This document shows, one piece after another, positions 49,021 to 61,684 of a stretch of DNA of 64,000 bases. The stretch comes from Luscinia megarhynchos (Eukaryota; Chordata; Aves; Passeriformes; Turdidae): assembly GCA_034336665.1 (NCBI GenBank), contig CM067592.1, positions 36,645,889-36,709,888 of the forward strand. Reading direction: 5' to 3'. Every line of letters starts with the position of its first letter. Position 1 is the stretch's first letter. The translations under genes were made by a program, and so were the position numbers. A model generated the notes under the pieces. That model did not search any database, was not told the DNA's origin, and worked only from the letters and a program-made list of their open reading frames with translations.

Positions 49021-50840
49021 AGATGAATCATTGCGGTCATCTCCCAGAAAATAAGTACCTAATTTACTGGCTTGTTGAGAAGGGTCTCTTTGTACCATGC
49101 TTCTGCATTCATATTTATGAGAAAGAGAGATTCTTAATAAGCCTTATCAGGTGACTGTCATGAGAATTCACCTTCCCATTCCAATTCAGACTTCCTGAGC
49201 AAAATGTGTACAAGTATATAGTTTTGAAGATAGGTAAATAGTGGAGACTTCCCAAAATAATTTATGGTACCTTTCCAAGACAGGAACGTACAGCCTTGTG
49301 CTTAGTATTAACGTTGGAAGATACTTTTGACTTCCCCTCTATTACCCTTTCCTGGTAAGATGCTTTCTGGAAAGGGCCTGGCATGGAAGGATAGCATATC
49401 TTACCAAAGCAAGTAAGATATAAGCTTACACCTGTAAGCAGGTGTGGCTGGGGAACCCAACATGCAAATGTTCCTGAACCCTGTCTTACCTTCTTCTTCC
49501 ATAAAATTGTTGAGTGGCTGCAGGCTCAGCCTAAAGTTTCTGTCATTTTTATTAAACTAAAGTTTCTGTGGTTTTTATGAAAGTTGGTGATTCAACGTTT
49601 AAATTTCATTTAAATTAGATGTATGATTGTCTACACAAGTACTAGCATTTTCTATGGTCAGACAAAAGTAAGAGGAAGTTAGCTAAAAGTGTCATATGTT
49701 CTAAACGCACATGCTGTTTGCTTGGAAAGCCTGAATTTTGATCAGCTGAGATAAGTAGGTAGCATGAAGATGCAATTAGTCAGATTTTGCAAGAAAAAGT
49801 AAACTTAGCATGCGGAATACAAATATACTGAAATGAGAAAGATGACTACCAGATCTTGCTAAATTTATCAGTAATAAAATAAGAGAGAGACAATGAGAAA
49901 TAGTAAAAGAGTACAACTCTCTAAGTCAAGATCAGCCAGATGCATATGAACTATAAGACTGAGCTTAAAGAAGAGTATTGGGCATCACAAAATCATATCT
50001 TATTTTAGAAGAAATGTAATCTCTGGAATTTTTTGAGTACTGATTTGAATCTGCTACAGACATTTTGTTCTATGGCTTGAGCAAACAAGTATTTTATATA
50101 TCTTTCAAATAGCTTTTATTTTGTTTTTCTGTGGTAGAAAAGGTACTGTTTTTTCTTTATAAAAGCTTGTTCACCAAGGAATAAAGGATTGCATTTTTCT
50201 CTGGTTTTGTGAGACAAACTGGGCCAGTTTGGGGCTATATTTGTGTCGTACTTGTGCTACTGGGGATGGGATTGCCCAGGCACAGAAATGATAGGAAGCA
50301 GAAGTAGTCCTGTTTTGACTGTGACTCAGACAGCTCTTGGAGCCCCACCCCATACCTGCTTTGTCATCTCACCATTTTACTGTTGGGACACTCTCCATCT
50401 CGAAAAGCTGTTAAGCTACTGGAAGCACTGACAGTGGCGCTGTTTGTCTTCATCAGTGAAAGACTGCATCACATGCAGATAAATCAGAAAATCTGTCTGC
50501 TGGGTATTTTACGATGAGATCTTCTGGAAGACAGTGGATCTGGCCATTTACACCCAAAAAGAACTTGGCCAAATGTAGTGTCCTTCTTCAACTTCTGCAT
50601 CTTCAGACTACTTGCTGGTGGAGTAGTATGAGGTGTAGAAAAGGCCTTGATGCTAAGTGCTACTCAGCAGTAACTAAAAGATCTCTGTATTACCAAAACT
50701 TTTTCCAAACATCCAAACATCCAAAACATTGTCCTCATACCGGCTACCATGAAGAAATCCAGCTTTACCCCAGCCCAAATTAGAACATTCTCCACCAGTT
50801 ATTCCATATAATTTATATAATGTTAAGATCCCACTTTATC
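49021..50840. other. Intergenic DNA, nothing recognised
   Basis: AT-rich and without recognisable coding or repeat structure, except a moderately GC-rich stretch at about 50210-50480 of unknown origin. A segment near 49430-49600 (ending 'gtcatttttattaaactaaa' with a doubled 'taaagtttctgt') may be an old repeat I cannot name. Confidence 0.5.
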
Positions 50841-51641
50841 AAATACCTGCTTCCCCTTAAAATGTTTGTGAAATGTCCACAATTATCCGCAAAATGCCCA
50901 CTGTGTTTATTTGGTGTATGACTTTGTGCTCCATCTGTTATGGTGGTCACTCAGGATGGGAGGAGCAGTGTGTTACAAGGAGTCCTTTGGTGCCAAAGGC
51001 AGCTCTGGTCAGGTCACTGCTTCACTCACACTGTTGAAGCCAGTGTCCACAAAGGAGACAGAGGAGTCCTACAACTTTAGTTGAATAAAGGGAAGGAGTC
51101 CACTGGGGTATACTTCCATCAAGTTTCTCTCTGCATGTTTTAGAGGATGCAGCCTCCTTTTATCCTAAACTCTCAGCCACATGTTGCCCTCTTCCTATCC
51201 CCATTGGCTGAGAAACTAGGAATGTACATGCTTCCTGAACTGCTTACCACATATTACCCCCGCACCTTGAACCTGTCATTTTCCTCCAAAAGTCAAATTC
51301 AGGTCCTGAAGTATGCTTGGTCCAGACCCATTTGTCTGTTACCCTAAAATTCAAGAGTCAGTCTGTTTGGGTTATGTAACAAACCTGCCCTTAAGGTTGG
51401 TAGAGACATTAAGACCCATTTCAAAGACATTAACACCCATATCCTCAGCCATCAAATTGTTTGTAAAGACATTAGCAACGTTTTTTCCTGTCAACTGCTT
51501 CATGAATGAAGCAGATGTTTCTACCTTATGAAAGGTAGTTCATAAATACCTTTATTGATTCAGGTAGTTTCTGCTGTAGGGCTTTCTGTAACACCCAGTT
51601 CAAATAATGTTTTACAACAATTTAAAACTGCATCCATTACA
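50840..51641 (-). mobile_element. Probable 3' LTR of the ERVL-like relic (boundaries uncertain)
   Basis: Downstream of the pol relic on the same strand I see a purine-rich tract GGGCAGGAGAA (51642-51652) directly followed by TG. Further on, a CCAAT box (51203-51207) and a TATA-like ATAAAAG (about 51157-51163) are spaced about 45 bp apart, and an AATAAA lies at 50906-50911. This is the expected polypurine tract, promoter and poly(A) order. No second LTR was found to compare it with. Confidence 0.45.
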
Positions 51642-51649
51642 TTCTCCTG

Positions 51650-54600
51650 CCCTGGTCCCTTTGGTCGAGGCTGTAAATTTTAACATGGCAATGAATTCCT
51701 GCTCGTCTCTAGCTTTACTGCTATAATACCTCCAATAAGTGGCAGCCATAGCAGTGGTGATACACAGTGTTGAGTAACACTGCCATCTTACAGCTCAAAT
51801 AGTGAATTACTGTCACTCAAGATTAAAGCACTTTGAGGTAAACAGTGCACTCGCCCATCTTTCTGCTTTTACCAAGTCCAACCAAGTCCCTGAGCAAAAA
51901 CCATCCCATTAATAGGTTTACGCTTTCCAAAAGAAGGAATGTTTCTTTTAGTCAGTTTCTCCTGGGTACTGTTTGGATCTTTTCTTCTTCCACAGTGCAC
52001 AGAGACCTTGATTCGGCAGGGCCAGGTCATGTGGCAAATGCTGTAATATTAACTAGCCAAGTGGCTTCTGCTAAATGTATTTCGCAATTGTTTAATGTAT
52101 GTCCTGGTTATAGGAGAAGAATGCCAGTTCAGCACTATGTGGGTGTTACCGAACTGAGTATTCTACTGCACTCTACACCATTTCTGACAAACTGTTAATG
52201 ATGGGCTGTGTGCAGTAGGTGCCCAGTGCACAGCTGACACCTCAGGCTACAAGCCGGGTGTTAAATGAGATAAGGGAGAAGAGCCAAACTCTGTGAGGAG
52301 GGGAGTGTTTCTTTTTCTTCACGAACTACTCTGCAGTACTAACTCCTTCTGGGCAAGCACCAGCACAATCCCACCGATCCTGAGGGGGTCATTTCTGCCA
52401 GTGGACCATAATGGACTCAATGGCACTAGCAGAATAGGCAGCTGCAAAGACTCAAAGTATTCCACTGTGAAACTGCCTGCCCTGGGGGAGGTACTGAGCA
52501 TTCCCACCTGAGCCTGACTGTGAATAATCTTGGTGTTTGGGGACTTGGAACCCCCACCACCCTTGGATGGATCCAGAGGAGGACCACTTGATAGGATTGC
52601 GACACCACCACCTTGGCCAACAGGATGCCAGGTTGTAGTCTGACTGTAGGGGTCTAAGCCAGTTTTAATATGCATTATTGGATTTTCATAATCTTTATAT
52701 TAAATTGTTACTCTGACCTGAAATCTCTTTTAAGGTAATTAGGTAGACTTCATTTCTCCCACTGGTTTTCTTTCAAACCAGCCAGATGTCTCAACACTCA
52801 CTACACTCTCAGTGTAGTTTTTTTAATGGCCATTCAGCTTTCCTGGAGGCTGGTGCATAACAGGGAATGTGACCACCTGGTTGATGGTGTGCTCCTTGGC
52901 CAGGCTACAAGTTTGCTTCAGGAATGAGTCCTGTTGTCTGATTTAATTCTTTCAGTCACCACCAAACTTGCTTTTTAGGACCCAAAACAATAATCCAGGC
53001 AGCGGCATGGGTCATGGGGTATGTTTTTAACCATTCAGTAGTCACTTCCATCACTGTAAGCCAATAGTGCTTGCCATGCCAAATTCATGGTAGTCTGATA
53101 GTCAGTCTGCCAGGCTTCCCTGTATTGATATTTTGGCCATCATCTTTAATACCAAAAAGCCTTTAGTTCTGGTCCTATTTAATTATGGCACACTCATTGC
53201 ATTCATGGATAATCTGTGCAATGGCATCCGTGACAAAGTCCGTGCCTTGGTCATGGGCCTTTTTATGTGTTCCTTCTCTTTCTATGTGTTCTGATATGTC
53301 ATATCAGACATATGTGAGAGTTCACTCCTATATTCCCAGTCCAGATCCATCTGAGTCACTTATATTTTAGCAGCCTGGTACAGCTGCCCATTGTTTTGAT
53401 GTTCTTCAGTGGCAGACTAATCAGCAGTTTCTGCAACTTAGTATATAGCACAGCAGCTTTCCACCTTTAATGTTTTCCCATAACATGACAAGATCTTTCT
53501 GTAAACAAGGCATATTGGTTCATTTTCTGGTAACTCATTATATATTGGGGTCTCATAAGCATGAGTCACCTCCTCTAGTGACACTCCAAAATTTTGGCCC
53601 TCTGTCCACTCCATGATCACTTCCAGGATTCCTGGGTGGTTAAGGCTTTCCATGTAAACCCACTGGGTTATCAGTGTGACTCACTAAGTCATGTCACATT
53701 AGTGGTACGATATGTTGAGAGGAGTGTCATTTTGAACATTCAGAACAACATGGGCAATCAAAATTGTGCAAGAAGGTACTGCACTTCATTACAAAGTAGT
53801 GGCTCAAATTGCTTTATAGACTGCTAGTATTTCTTTTTCAGCTGGAGTGCAATGGCCTTCAGATCTTCTATATCCCTGGCTTCAAAATCCTAGGGGTCAA
53901 CTGTGAGTTTCTCTGAGAGCTTTTTGCCTCTATGTTGGGCTGTTAAACATGACTGAAGTATAAAGCACATTTTTAACATCTTGTCCTTTTCAGACAGGCC
54001 CATATCTAATGCATGAGCTGTCTCCTACTGGATTTGCTCAAAGGCTTACTGCTGCTCAGGGCCCCATTCAAAGTTGTTTTTCTTATGAAAGAAGGGTGAC
54101 ATGATAAAGAGGGCTTGTAATCAGACTGTAACCCAGAATATGCATTCTCTAGAAATCCACAACACCCAGGAACTTGTGTTTCTTTTTTGTTAGTGAAGAC
54201 ATAGCTGTTATATTATTGATCACATCCACTGCGACACAATGATGCCTATCTTGCCATTTTATTCCTGCAAACTTGAAGCAGTGTACTTCAATGGGTTCCT
54301 CTGAGAGGGACCTGCACCTTCAGGGCCTGGAGCACGCTTGCTAAAAAACTGGCTGATGAAACAGGCGAAGGATGGGTCTTTGCATGGAAATCCAAGGGAA
54401 GGTCTATGAGGTCTCCAAGGGAGTCCAGGGACAAAGACAAAACTGGGTTGAGGGCGCAGGGTTAAATATGGGATGAAAGGGGCGGGTCTGAGGGTTAAGG
54501 TACAATAGAACAGGGAAAAGTGGGGCAGAGGAGGGGCAGCCAACCAGGGGAACCAGCACGGTGCAGTGCAGAGGTGGAGCACTGTGGCAAAACACAGACT

Positions 54601-56080
54601 ATGGGGATCAAGGAAAGGAAGAACATTCTGGAAAAGTAGGTGAACAGGGTGAACAGGGGCTGAACAGGGGTGTAACAACTGTATGAGCCTATGGAACTCA
54701 GGGTATTAACATGTGCATGCAAAGGTCTGTGGGAAGGAGATGCTTCTCATCCTGGCTTTAGAGGGATGTTTCTCCTTGCCTGCTCCTGCCCCTCAGGGAT
54801 TAAGTGTTACAGCCCTAGTGGCAGCCCCCTGGGCCTCTGCACAAACTGTATTTCCTGTGCAAGTACTTTGGCATTGCTTTGTTTCATAGCAAAACCTGCT
54901 TTTTAAGAGAATTGGCTTTAATGTTCTCCCCTCTCATGTATTTCCTTGTCTGAGTTGCCCCCATGATAATGTCATTAATATATTGCAAGTCTTCAGGAGT
55001 CTTACTTTGCTTGAGTCCATCTGGATCCATCTGGAACACTTGGTAGGCCTGTGTTTCTACCCTTGGAGCCTGCAAGCTGCTGTCAAAATGATCAAGAAAA
55101 ATGGATTAGTGGTATCAGTGGTTGCATACCATTTGGCTGTCTTTGACCCCAGTTCCCATTGGAGTTCTAGTATGTCTGATAAAGCAAGACATTGTGGCAC
55201 TTTGGCATCATTAAAGACACGGCAGTCCACATGGCCTCCACTTTCTGTTATGTTTTTGCTCGGACCTGGAGGGTCTTAGTAAAAGGTGAATGAATCTTAC
55301 TGATGACTCCTGGACCCTCCAGTTACTGGATCATGTTATGTATGGGAACCACAGAGTCTCTGTTGGTTCACTCATGTAGCTGATGCATTGTCTTAACATC
55401 TGCTGTTCTCTAAGCTGCAGCAATCTCACAATGGAAGGATCCTCTGAATACCAGGCAAGCTAGATAGCTGTTTAATCTTCTTTGTACTCAAGGCAGCTGT
55501 ACCAAAAGTTCACTGGTACCCTTTTGGGTCCTTGAACTACTCTCTCCTGAGGTATTCCATGTCAAGGACTAATTACGATTACTGCTTGTGAGATGGGCTT
55601 ACCTCAGCCTCCAACATGGATAGTTCTCAGGATCCTTGCATCACTCCAGCAGACACAGATTTTGCCTCTTTGTGATCTGGTGGTTTTGGTGTATACTGTG
55701 CACCAGTGTCCAGTAAAGCTTTAGACTCCTGTGGGGCTGACATTACAGGCCATCAAATGCATACAGTCCAGTAAAACCAGTTGTCCTCTGCCCAGCTGAA
55801 GGCAAGGTCCCTCTGTTCCTGGTTGGGTCTTTATTGCTTGATGTTTGTAACTGCAAAACTAAAGTCCCTTTATCAGGGTCAAATGTAGAATCAATCCTTC
55901 TACTTGGCTCAACAGACACAGGGACAGTTTGCCTTTCAGCTTGCTGCTTTTCCTTCCAGTACCCCTAGTCTCCAAGTAGGTTTAGTGTCCCACTTCCACA
56001 TGTCCTCCCTCTTATCATGCAGAAAGAACTGCAGGCTTGTGCTTTGTGTGATGGTGTGAGTACACTGGTCCCTTGAACAA
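51650..56080 (-). pseudogene. Decayed class III (ERVL-like) retroviral pol relic
   Basis: Reading right to left on the minus strand, landmarks appear in pol order. A protease active-site DTGA lies at 55699-55710. The RT catalytic box is altered to YIND at 54971-54982 (first Asp is now Asn). The RNase H lead-in lies within about 53440-53650. The integrase zinc-binding Cys-x2-Cys is at 53190-53201, and the integrase core SDN at 52933-52941. Stops and frameshifts lie throughout, and a solo LTR splits the RT at 54274-54841. No gag or env was recognised. The class is assigned from the RT/RNase H/integrase style and absence of env, and it is non-functional. Confidence 0.8.
54274..54841. mobile_element. 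Solo LTR inside the pol relic, 6-bp target duplication CAAACT
   Basis: A 568-bp element, TGAAGCAG...CTCTGCA, flanked by perfect CAAACT copies (54268-54273 and 54842-54847). Removing it and one copy rejoins pol sequence on the minus strand (...QEIQF / GIKWQD...). TG...CA ends with a 6-bp duplication fit a class II (ERVK-like) element. Orientation is not determined. Confidence 0.88.
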
Positions 56081-56084
56081 TAAG

Positions 56085-57780
56085 AGTCTCAGAATCCACA
56101 GAATCCTTGTACTTGAAAAACACCTTTCAGATCATCAAGTCTAATTGTTAGCCCAGTGGCATTGTGTTCACCACTAAATCATGTCACATCTACATGTGTT
56201 TTAGATACTTCTGGGATGGTGACTCTACCACTTCTTGGGCAACCCATTCCAATGCTTGACTACCCTTTCAGTGAAGCTGTTTTTCCTGCTATCCAATCTA
56301 AACCTCTCCTGTTGCAACTTGAGGCCATTTCTTCTTTTCCTATCCTGTTGTTAAGTGGGAAAAGAGACCGACCTTCATCCGGCTACACCCTCCTTTCAGG
56401 CAGTTGTAGAGAGAGTCATAATGACCCTGACCCTCCTTTTCTCCAGGCTAAAGACACCCACCTCCCTCAGCTACTCCTCAAAGGACTTCTGTTTCAGACC
56501 CATCACCAGCTCCTTTGTCCTTCTCTGGACTCACTCCAGCACCACAATGTCTTTCTTGCAGTGAGGGCCCAAAACTGGGCACAGTACTCGAGGTGCAGCG
56601 TCACCAGTGTCAGTACTGAGGGACAATCACTGCCTTGGTCTTGCTGGCTGTTATAGATAAAAACGAGATCAAGCCGAATTAAATATGATTAAAATAAGCG
56701 ATATTTATTTTGCAACCGAAACACGCGTTTTGTTAGCCACAATTAAAAAGACAATGCCGACTCCGGGGTCGGCATCGGGTGAACACACAATGATTCGAAC
56801 TCTATCGCTCCGAATCCCCAAATGTTCACAAAGCAGCTTTGGTTAGTCCAGTTTTTATGGTTTTTCATTGCCCGGAGCGGAGGTCTTTGTCTTCTTTCGT
56901 TGTTCCGCATATTCATGTAGTTTTCTTTCACCGCCTTGGGCTGGACAAAACCATGTCCTGGGACATAATGAATTTTGATGAAGGCAAGTTCAGGTTTACA
57001 GGAAGGTGGAATTGAGATGTAACTTGCAGATTTTGGTTTACTGGAAACGGGCATTCAGATGTATTTTTCTTGATGGCTCTGATTACTTTAATTGTGGGTG
57101 CTTATCGGGCTCTTATCATTTGAGTGTTCCCTGGACAAAGCCATCTCCACCGCGGCTGCGTCTGTTGTCTTGCTAACCCGAGTTCTTCAGCTTTTGTTGG
57201 CAGTTATAGCGTTGCGATTAAGCAATCCCTGTTTTTCCCTTTGCAGTTTTGGTTTTTAAGTTTTTATTACTTTACTCATACAGACATTTCTTATTCTACA
57301 TTAATTTACAACTTTACACGAATTACATTATATTATATATTACACTGGCCACACTATTTCTGGTACAAGCCATGATGCCCTTGGCCTTCTTGGCTACGTG
57401 GGCATGGGCTGGCTCATGTTTAGGCAGCTGTTGACCAGTAGCCCCAGATTCTTTTCCTCCAGGCAGCTTTCCAGCCTTTCTGCCCGAGGCAGAGTGAATA
57501 TGGTTATTGTGACCCAGGGCAGGACCCAGAACTTTGCGTTATTGAACCTCATACAGTTGACCTCAGGCCATGATCCAGCCTGTCCAGATCCTTCTGTAGA
57601 GCCGCCCAGCCCTTCAGCAGATCAACTGTACCACCAGCTTGCTGTTACCTGGGAACTGACTGAGGGTGCACTTAATCTCCTCGTCCAAATAATTGATGAA
57701 GCCACAGCTCTTCCCTCATCCTAAGTGCATCACCTCTTCATAGGAAGAGATCAAGTTGGTCAAGCTATACCTTAATATGG
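56085..57780 (-). mobile_element. CR1 LINE, split by a solo LTR
   Basis: Reverse CR1 whose two parts, 56085-56648 and 57345-57780, join at the expected CR1 position (...ccttggtcttgctggc / ctggccacactatttctggt...). Together they cover about 1 kb of the 3' half. Its left end lies against the ERVL-like pol relic. Confidence 0.92.
56649..57344 (-). mobile_element. Solo LTR inserted in CR1, 5-bp target duplication CTGGC
   Basis: A 696-bp element beginning TGTTATAG and ending ATTACA on the plus strand, flanked by perfect CTGGC copies (56644-56648 and 57345-57349). TG...CA ends plus a 5-bp duplication indicate an LTR retrotransposon. A minus-strand AATAAA near 56705, close to the low-coordinate end, suggests minus orientation. 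A perfect 8-bp-stem hairpin (atgccgac...gtcggcat, about 56755-56776) lies inside. No internal region remains, so it is a solo LTR formed by recombination. Confidence 0.88.
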
Positions 57781-58604
57781 AGGGACAGCAGAACAAAATC
57801 CTGCATGTCCTAGAAGTTAAAACCACTGCTGTGTGCAAACCCCACACATTTCAGATTGGTAGCTGCTCGCTAGATGGCAGCAGATTCAAAAAAATTGCTG
57901 AAAAATCAGAGCACAAACCACCCATGACTATATAATGTAAAGGCATGCTTTTGCAGTGAAACAAAAGTGCAATAATAAAATATGATTAAAAACTTTGCTG
58001 CTCTGGATAAGGACAATGCATGGTCAGGGGGAAGTGGGAGCACAGACTGCAGACTGGTCTGGTAAGTGAAGTCTTTTGCCACAATTTCTGTACAATCTCT
58101 GTTTAGCCTGCCCTCCCAGGCTGAGATTTTTGCCATTCCTCTGGATCACTAGATTACAGCCAGCACGTCTGTGCTTTCCCGTGCGACATCCAAGAGCTCT
58201 GTGTCACGAGAATCTAACCTAATATATTAGAATTGTTTCCTATTCTGTGAAAGATGAAAGTCTTTCTTTATTCTAGTGGTGTTTCACCTGAATAATTTCT
58301 TTACTCTGAAGTACAGAAACTGTATAAGAGAGGCAAGTGAAATATATTTAGCTATCATGATCTTAAAAAGCTCTAGAAGACCTCTATATCTGATCTTTTC
58401 CTCAGAACTAGGTCAGTTCCCTCAGACAAAAAACATGCCTGTATCTGTTATAAAACTAAGAATTTGAGAAATAAAGGTCTTGTTGAAAAATCTCATAAAT
58501 TGAAAGGGTAACACCTTCTGTTGGTGTAGATTGAGTTAGAAGACGTATCTGTCCGGGGACATGGATCTGTAAACTTCAGTTTATTTCCAGAGGTTTGTCA
58601 ATAC

Positions 58605-60070
58605 TGCTGTCACAGAATTGCAGAAGGGCTTTGTTTGGAGGGGACCTCTTGAGATTTCCTAGCCTACAAATCTCTGTCAAGCAGAGTGACCTAGAGGAGG
58701 TTACATAGGAACACATACAGTTGGATTGTCGGGATTGTTATGGGTTTAGGTCTTTAGCAGCTGTTAGTTGCTGTAAAGTTGTTTATTGTAAACTGTAACA
58801 TCAGCCTTAAAAGACAAAGAGTCCCAAGTGTTAACGTTTATGCTAAAAGCTTTCAGCATAGAGTCCTGGTATAAAGTCCTGGGCAGGGGGAGGAGCAGCA
58901 GCCCTCCGGCACAGAGCCCCGAACAGAGGTAGAAGCTGCAGTCTGGTACAGGCAATATTTTTACTATATTTTTATTTTGTCTAGAACCATGTTTTTGAGC
59001 TCTCACTGCAGCTTATTTTTTACACTAGATTCTAAGGCTTGTGCTCTTTAAGGCACTTAAAACATATTCTTACTTACTTAAACTTATTAACTTACTTACT
59101 TAAAACTTAAGCTTACACTTCTATTTCATGTATGAGTGGCTTAACATACTTTAATTTCTCTAAAGGTTTTTAATTTAATTCTTGCGTTCTGTTCTCTCTC
59201 TGAGGAACTCAGAGAGGCCTCTGTTTTCACACTCCAATGTGAGTTTTGAGTATCTGAAAGGGTTGAGATGCTGTGGCCTCTCTGGGCAACCTGTGCCAGA
59301 CTTTAATTGCATTCATAATAAAAAATATTTTCAGATCGAATTTAGTATTTTAATTTGATTTTAATTCGTGTTCATGATCATTTGTCCTGTCTCCTGGCAT
59401 CACTGAGTAGAGCCTGGCTCTGTCATCTCTGCACTCTCACATTGTCCACTTATGTACACTGATGAGATACCTTGAGTATCTACAGATGAAGAGCCCAGCT
59501 CTCTCACCCTCTTACTGCATGAAAGACTCTGCAGTCCCTTCATCATCTTTGTGTACCTCTGTAGGACTGGCTGCAGTCTGCTCCTCATGCTTCTTTTTAT
59601 TTTGAGTTCAGAACTGGGCCGAGTCTCCATGTATTTCACCAAAGCTGAGTAGAGGGAAAGGGTCATGTCCCTCAACCTGCATGCAATATTCTTCCTAGAA
59701 GCTGCTGACATTTTTTGCTTCAAATTGTTGGTTCGCAGTCAATTTAGTGTACATGAGACCATCAGTGCCATCTCTGTAGGGCTGGTTTTCAGCCAATTCA
59801 GAACCCAGTGTGTACCTGCCCCTGATATTTTTTTCCCCTGGGTTAAGACTTTGCACTTTGTTGAACTTCATGAGGTACCTGTGACCCAATTTCTCGAGGC
59901 ATATATATCAGCCTCTCCTCACAGTTTTGTACTGTCTGCAGATTGGTAAGGGTGCACTGTGCACCAGTGTCCCAGTCATTTGTGGCAATATCAAACGGTA
60001 GTGGCTCCAGGATGATCTGTAGGGCCCACCACTAGGAAATGACCTCCAGCTGGTCTGCACCACCCATCAC
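58605..60070 (-). mobile_element. CR1 LINE, interrupted by an approximately 500-bp insertion
   Basis: Reverse CR1: the 3' end at 58605-58735 ('cacagaattgcagaagggct', 'acatacagttggatt') resumes near 59243 ('ttttgagtatctgaaagg', 'tctctgggcaacctgtgcca') and runs to the 'ccaccactaggaaatgacct' block. It is a diverged CR1 subfamily with several stops in the ORF2 remnant. Confidence 0.85.
58736..59242. mobile_element. LTR-like insertion in CR1 (boundaries approximate)
   Basis: About 500 bp, starting near TGTTATGGGTTTAGG, that breaks a CR1. It contains a GC-rich block near 58885-58925 and a (TTAC)n-like run near 59070-59105. The junctions are close to TG... but I could not find a clean target duplication or a CA end, so the class is inferred from size and style only. 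Confidence 0.5.
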
Positions 60071-60074
60071 AGCT

Positions 60075-61680
60075 CTCAAGACAGAACAGGAGAGACAGCT
60101 ACGCAGGCAAATCCTCCTGATCCTGATCCTGGTTACATGTCAAACCTGTGGTACAGTGGAAAAGGCAAAATGGGTCACGTGCTGGTACAGCCTGCAGGTT
60201 TTCACTGTGTGAGTTAAAGGGTGCTGGCAAGGGGACTTTGTAATCTGTAAGATTGTGTCTACAACAAAGCTTCTGCTGGCATAAACCGACTATGTGATTT
60301 TTCCATGCCACTGTGAAGTGTAAACTAGTCTCAACATGTAAAGGGGTAATGAAGCCTGTTTGTGACACTGTCTGATGGCAGATATTCCAGGATATGTGCT
60401 CACTCCATAAAACAGATGTCTCCTGCTCTCAGAGCAACAACAGGATTTTGACAAAATTGCTGACATTACGGAAAATATTAAGCAATAATCCTTTCCATCA
60501 ACCTAAATCCTAGTTCCTCAGCTAGCTAAAAACATTGTAAGTCTTTTGTTATTTGGATAGTTTTACAAATCTCACATGTTTTTTAATTCCCAGGTTAATG
60601 GATTTTTTGAATATTATAATAAATTAGAGGTGCAGAACACGACAAGTTGCTCTTTATGTGAATTTCTTGTTGTAAAAAAGAATATAGATGGTATTGACTT
60701 CTCTAATTTACTGTTTATAAGAAGCATTACTTTGTAAAAATAATTAAATACTTTCAGTATATACAGCCTAAGTACATGTACTTACATATATATGTACGTA
60801 TATGAATATGTAAACATGAGAAGTTTCTTTGGAACTGATGTGTTTCTATTGGTTTTAAGAAAAGAAAACAGCCACAATTCAGTAAACAGCATGGGCCAAA
60901 GACACATTTTTTACAACAAGATTTTCTCAAGTTGCTTGCCTGTAACAACTGGGCTGGTAAAACTCAAAGTTGTGCACTCTGTGTAGTCAGAAATATTGGT
61001 CTTTCTTCAGTGCTTCTGGGATTCAGTGATGGTCCTTAGTTTCTCTAAAAGCAGGCTGCCTATGTGGTATCTTTAGACCTGTGTATCTTCTTTAGGTATT
61101 TAAACTGAAAATGTTTGCTTAAGTTTTAAGGTAAATTTGTTATATTGTGCTTATGTAATATAAAAAAAGTGAAAAGCTACAGGCTGATGAGCTTTGTAAT
61201 ATTGTCCTTTCCCCCATCTTTTACCTTCAAAAGTCACTTTTGAAGTACTGACAATAACAATCATGGGGTAGGACAAGACTCAGAAAATAACTCAGTTCTG
61301 GATGGTATCTTTTGCTTCTTGTGTAGCAGCACAGTGCAGGTGTACACGAGCAGAGCTGTGCTGGAAGTGGTGCCCATGGGATCACAAAAAGACCTGTGCA
61401 TTGCACTGTCCCTGTGGTGGGGCAGCAAACTCCCTGTGTGTGCCCCTACAGGATAAACGGGATGGTGGGATTTCTGCTGCAGACCTCTTGGGGCTGGATA
61501 CCCTCCTTGTGCCAGAGTGGAATGTGGAGGGTTTTCAGTAATGTTCCAGTGTGAACAAGCACTACTCTCTGTTGAGACTGTTTGGTGCCTGAAAATCTAA
61601 TGTAAATATCCTAAGTCCCCCAACTCTTCCCAGAAAAGATTTCAGATTGGACAAGAGGACATAGCTAAGAAAATCAGAAA
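60075..61680. other. Intergenic DNA, nothing recognised
   Basis: Single-copy AT-rich DNA with a short alternating (TA/CATA) tract at about 60770-60815. The same is true of 57780-58600. No exon, RNA gene or named repeat was seen in either. Confidence 0.5.
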
Positions 61681-61684
61681 CTTG

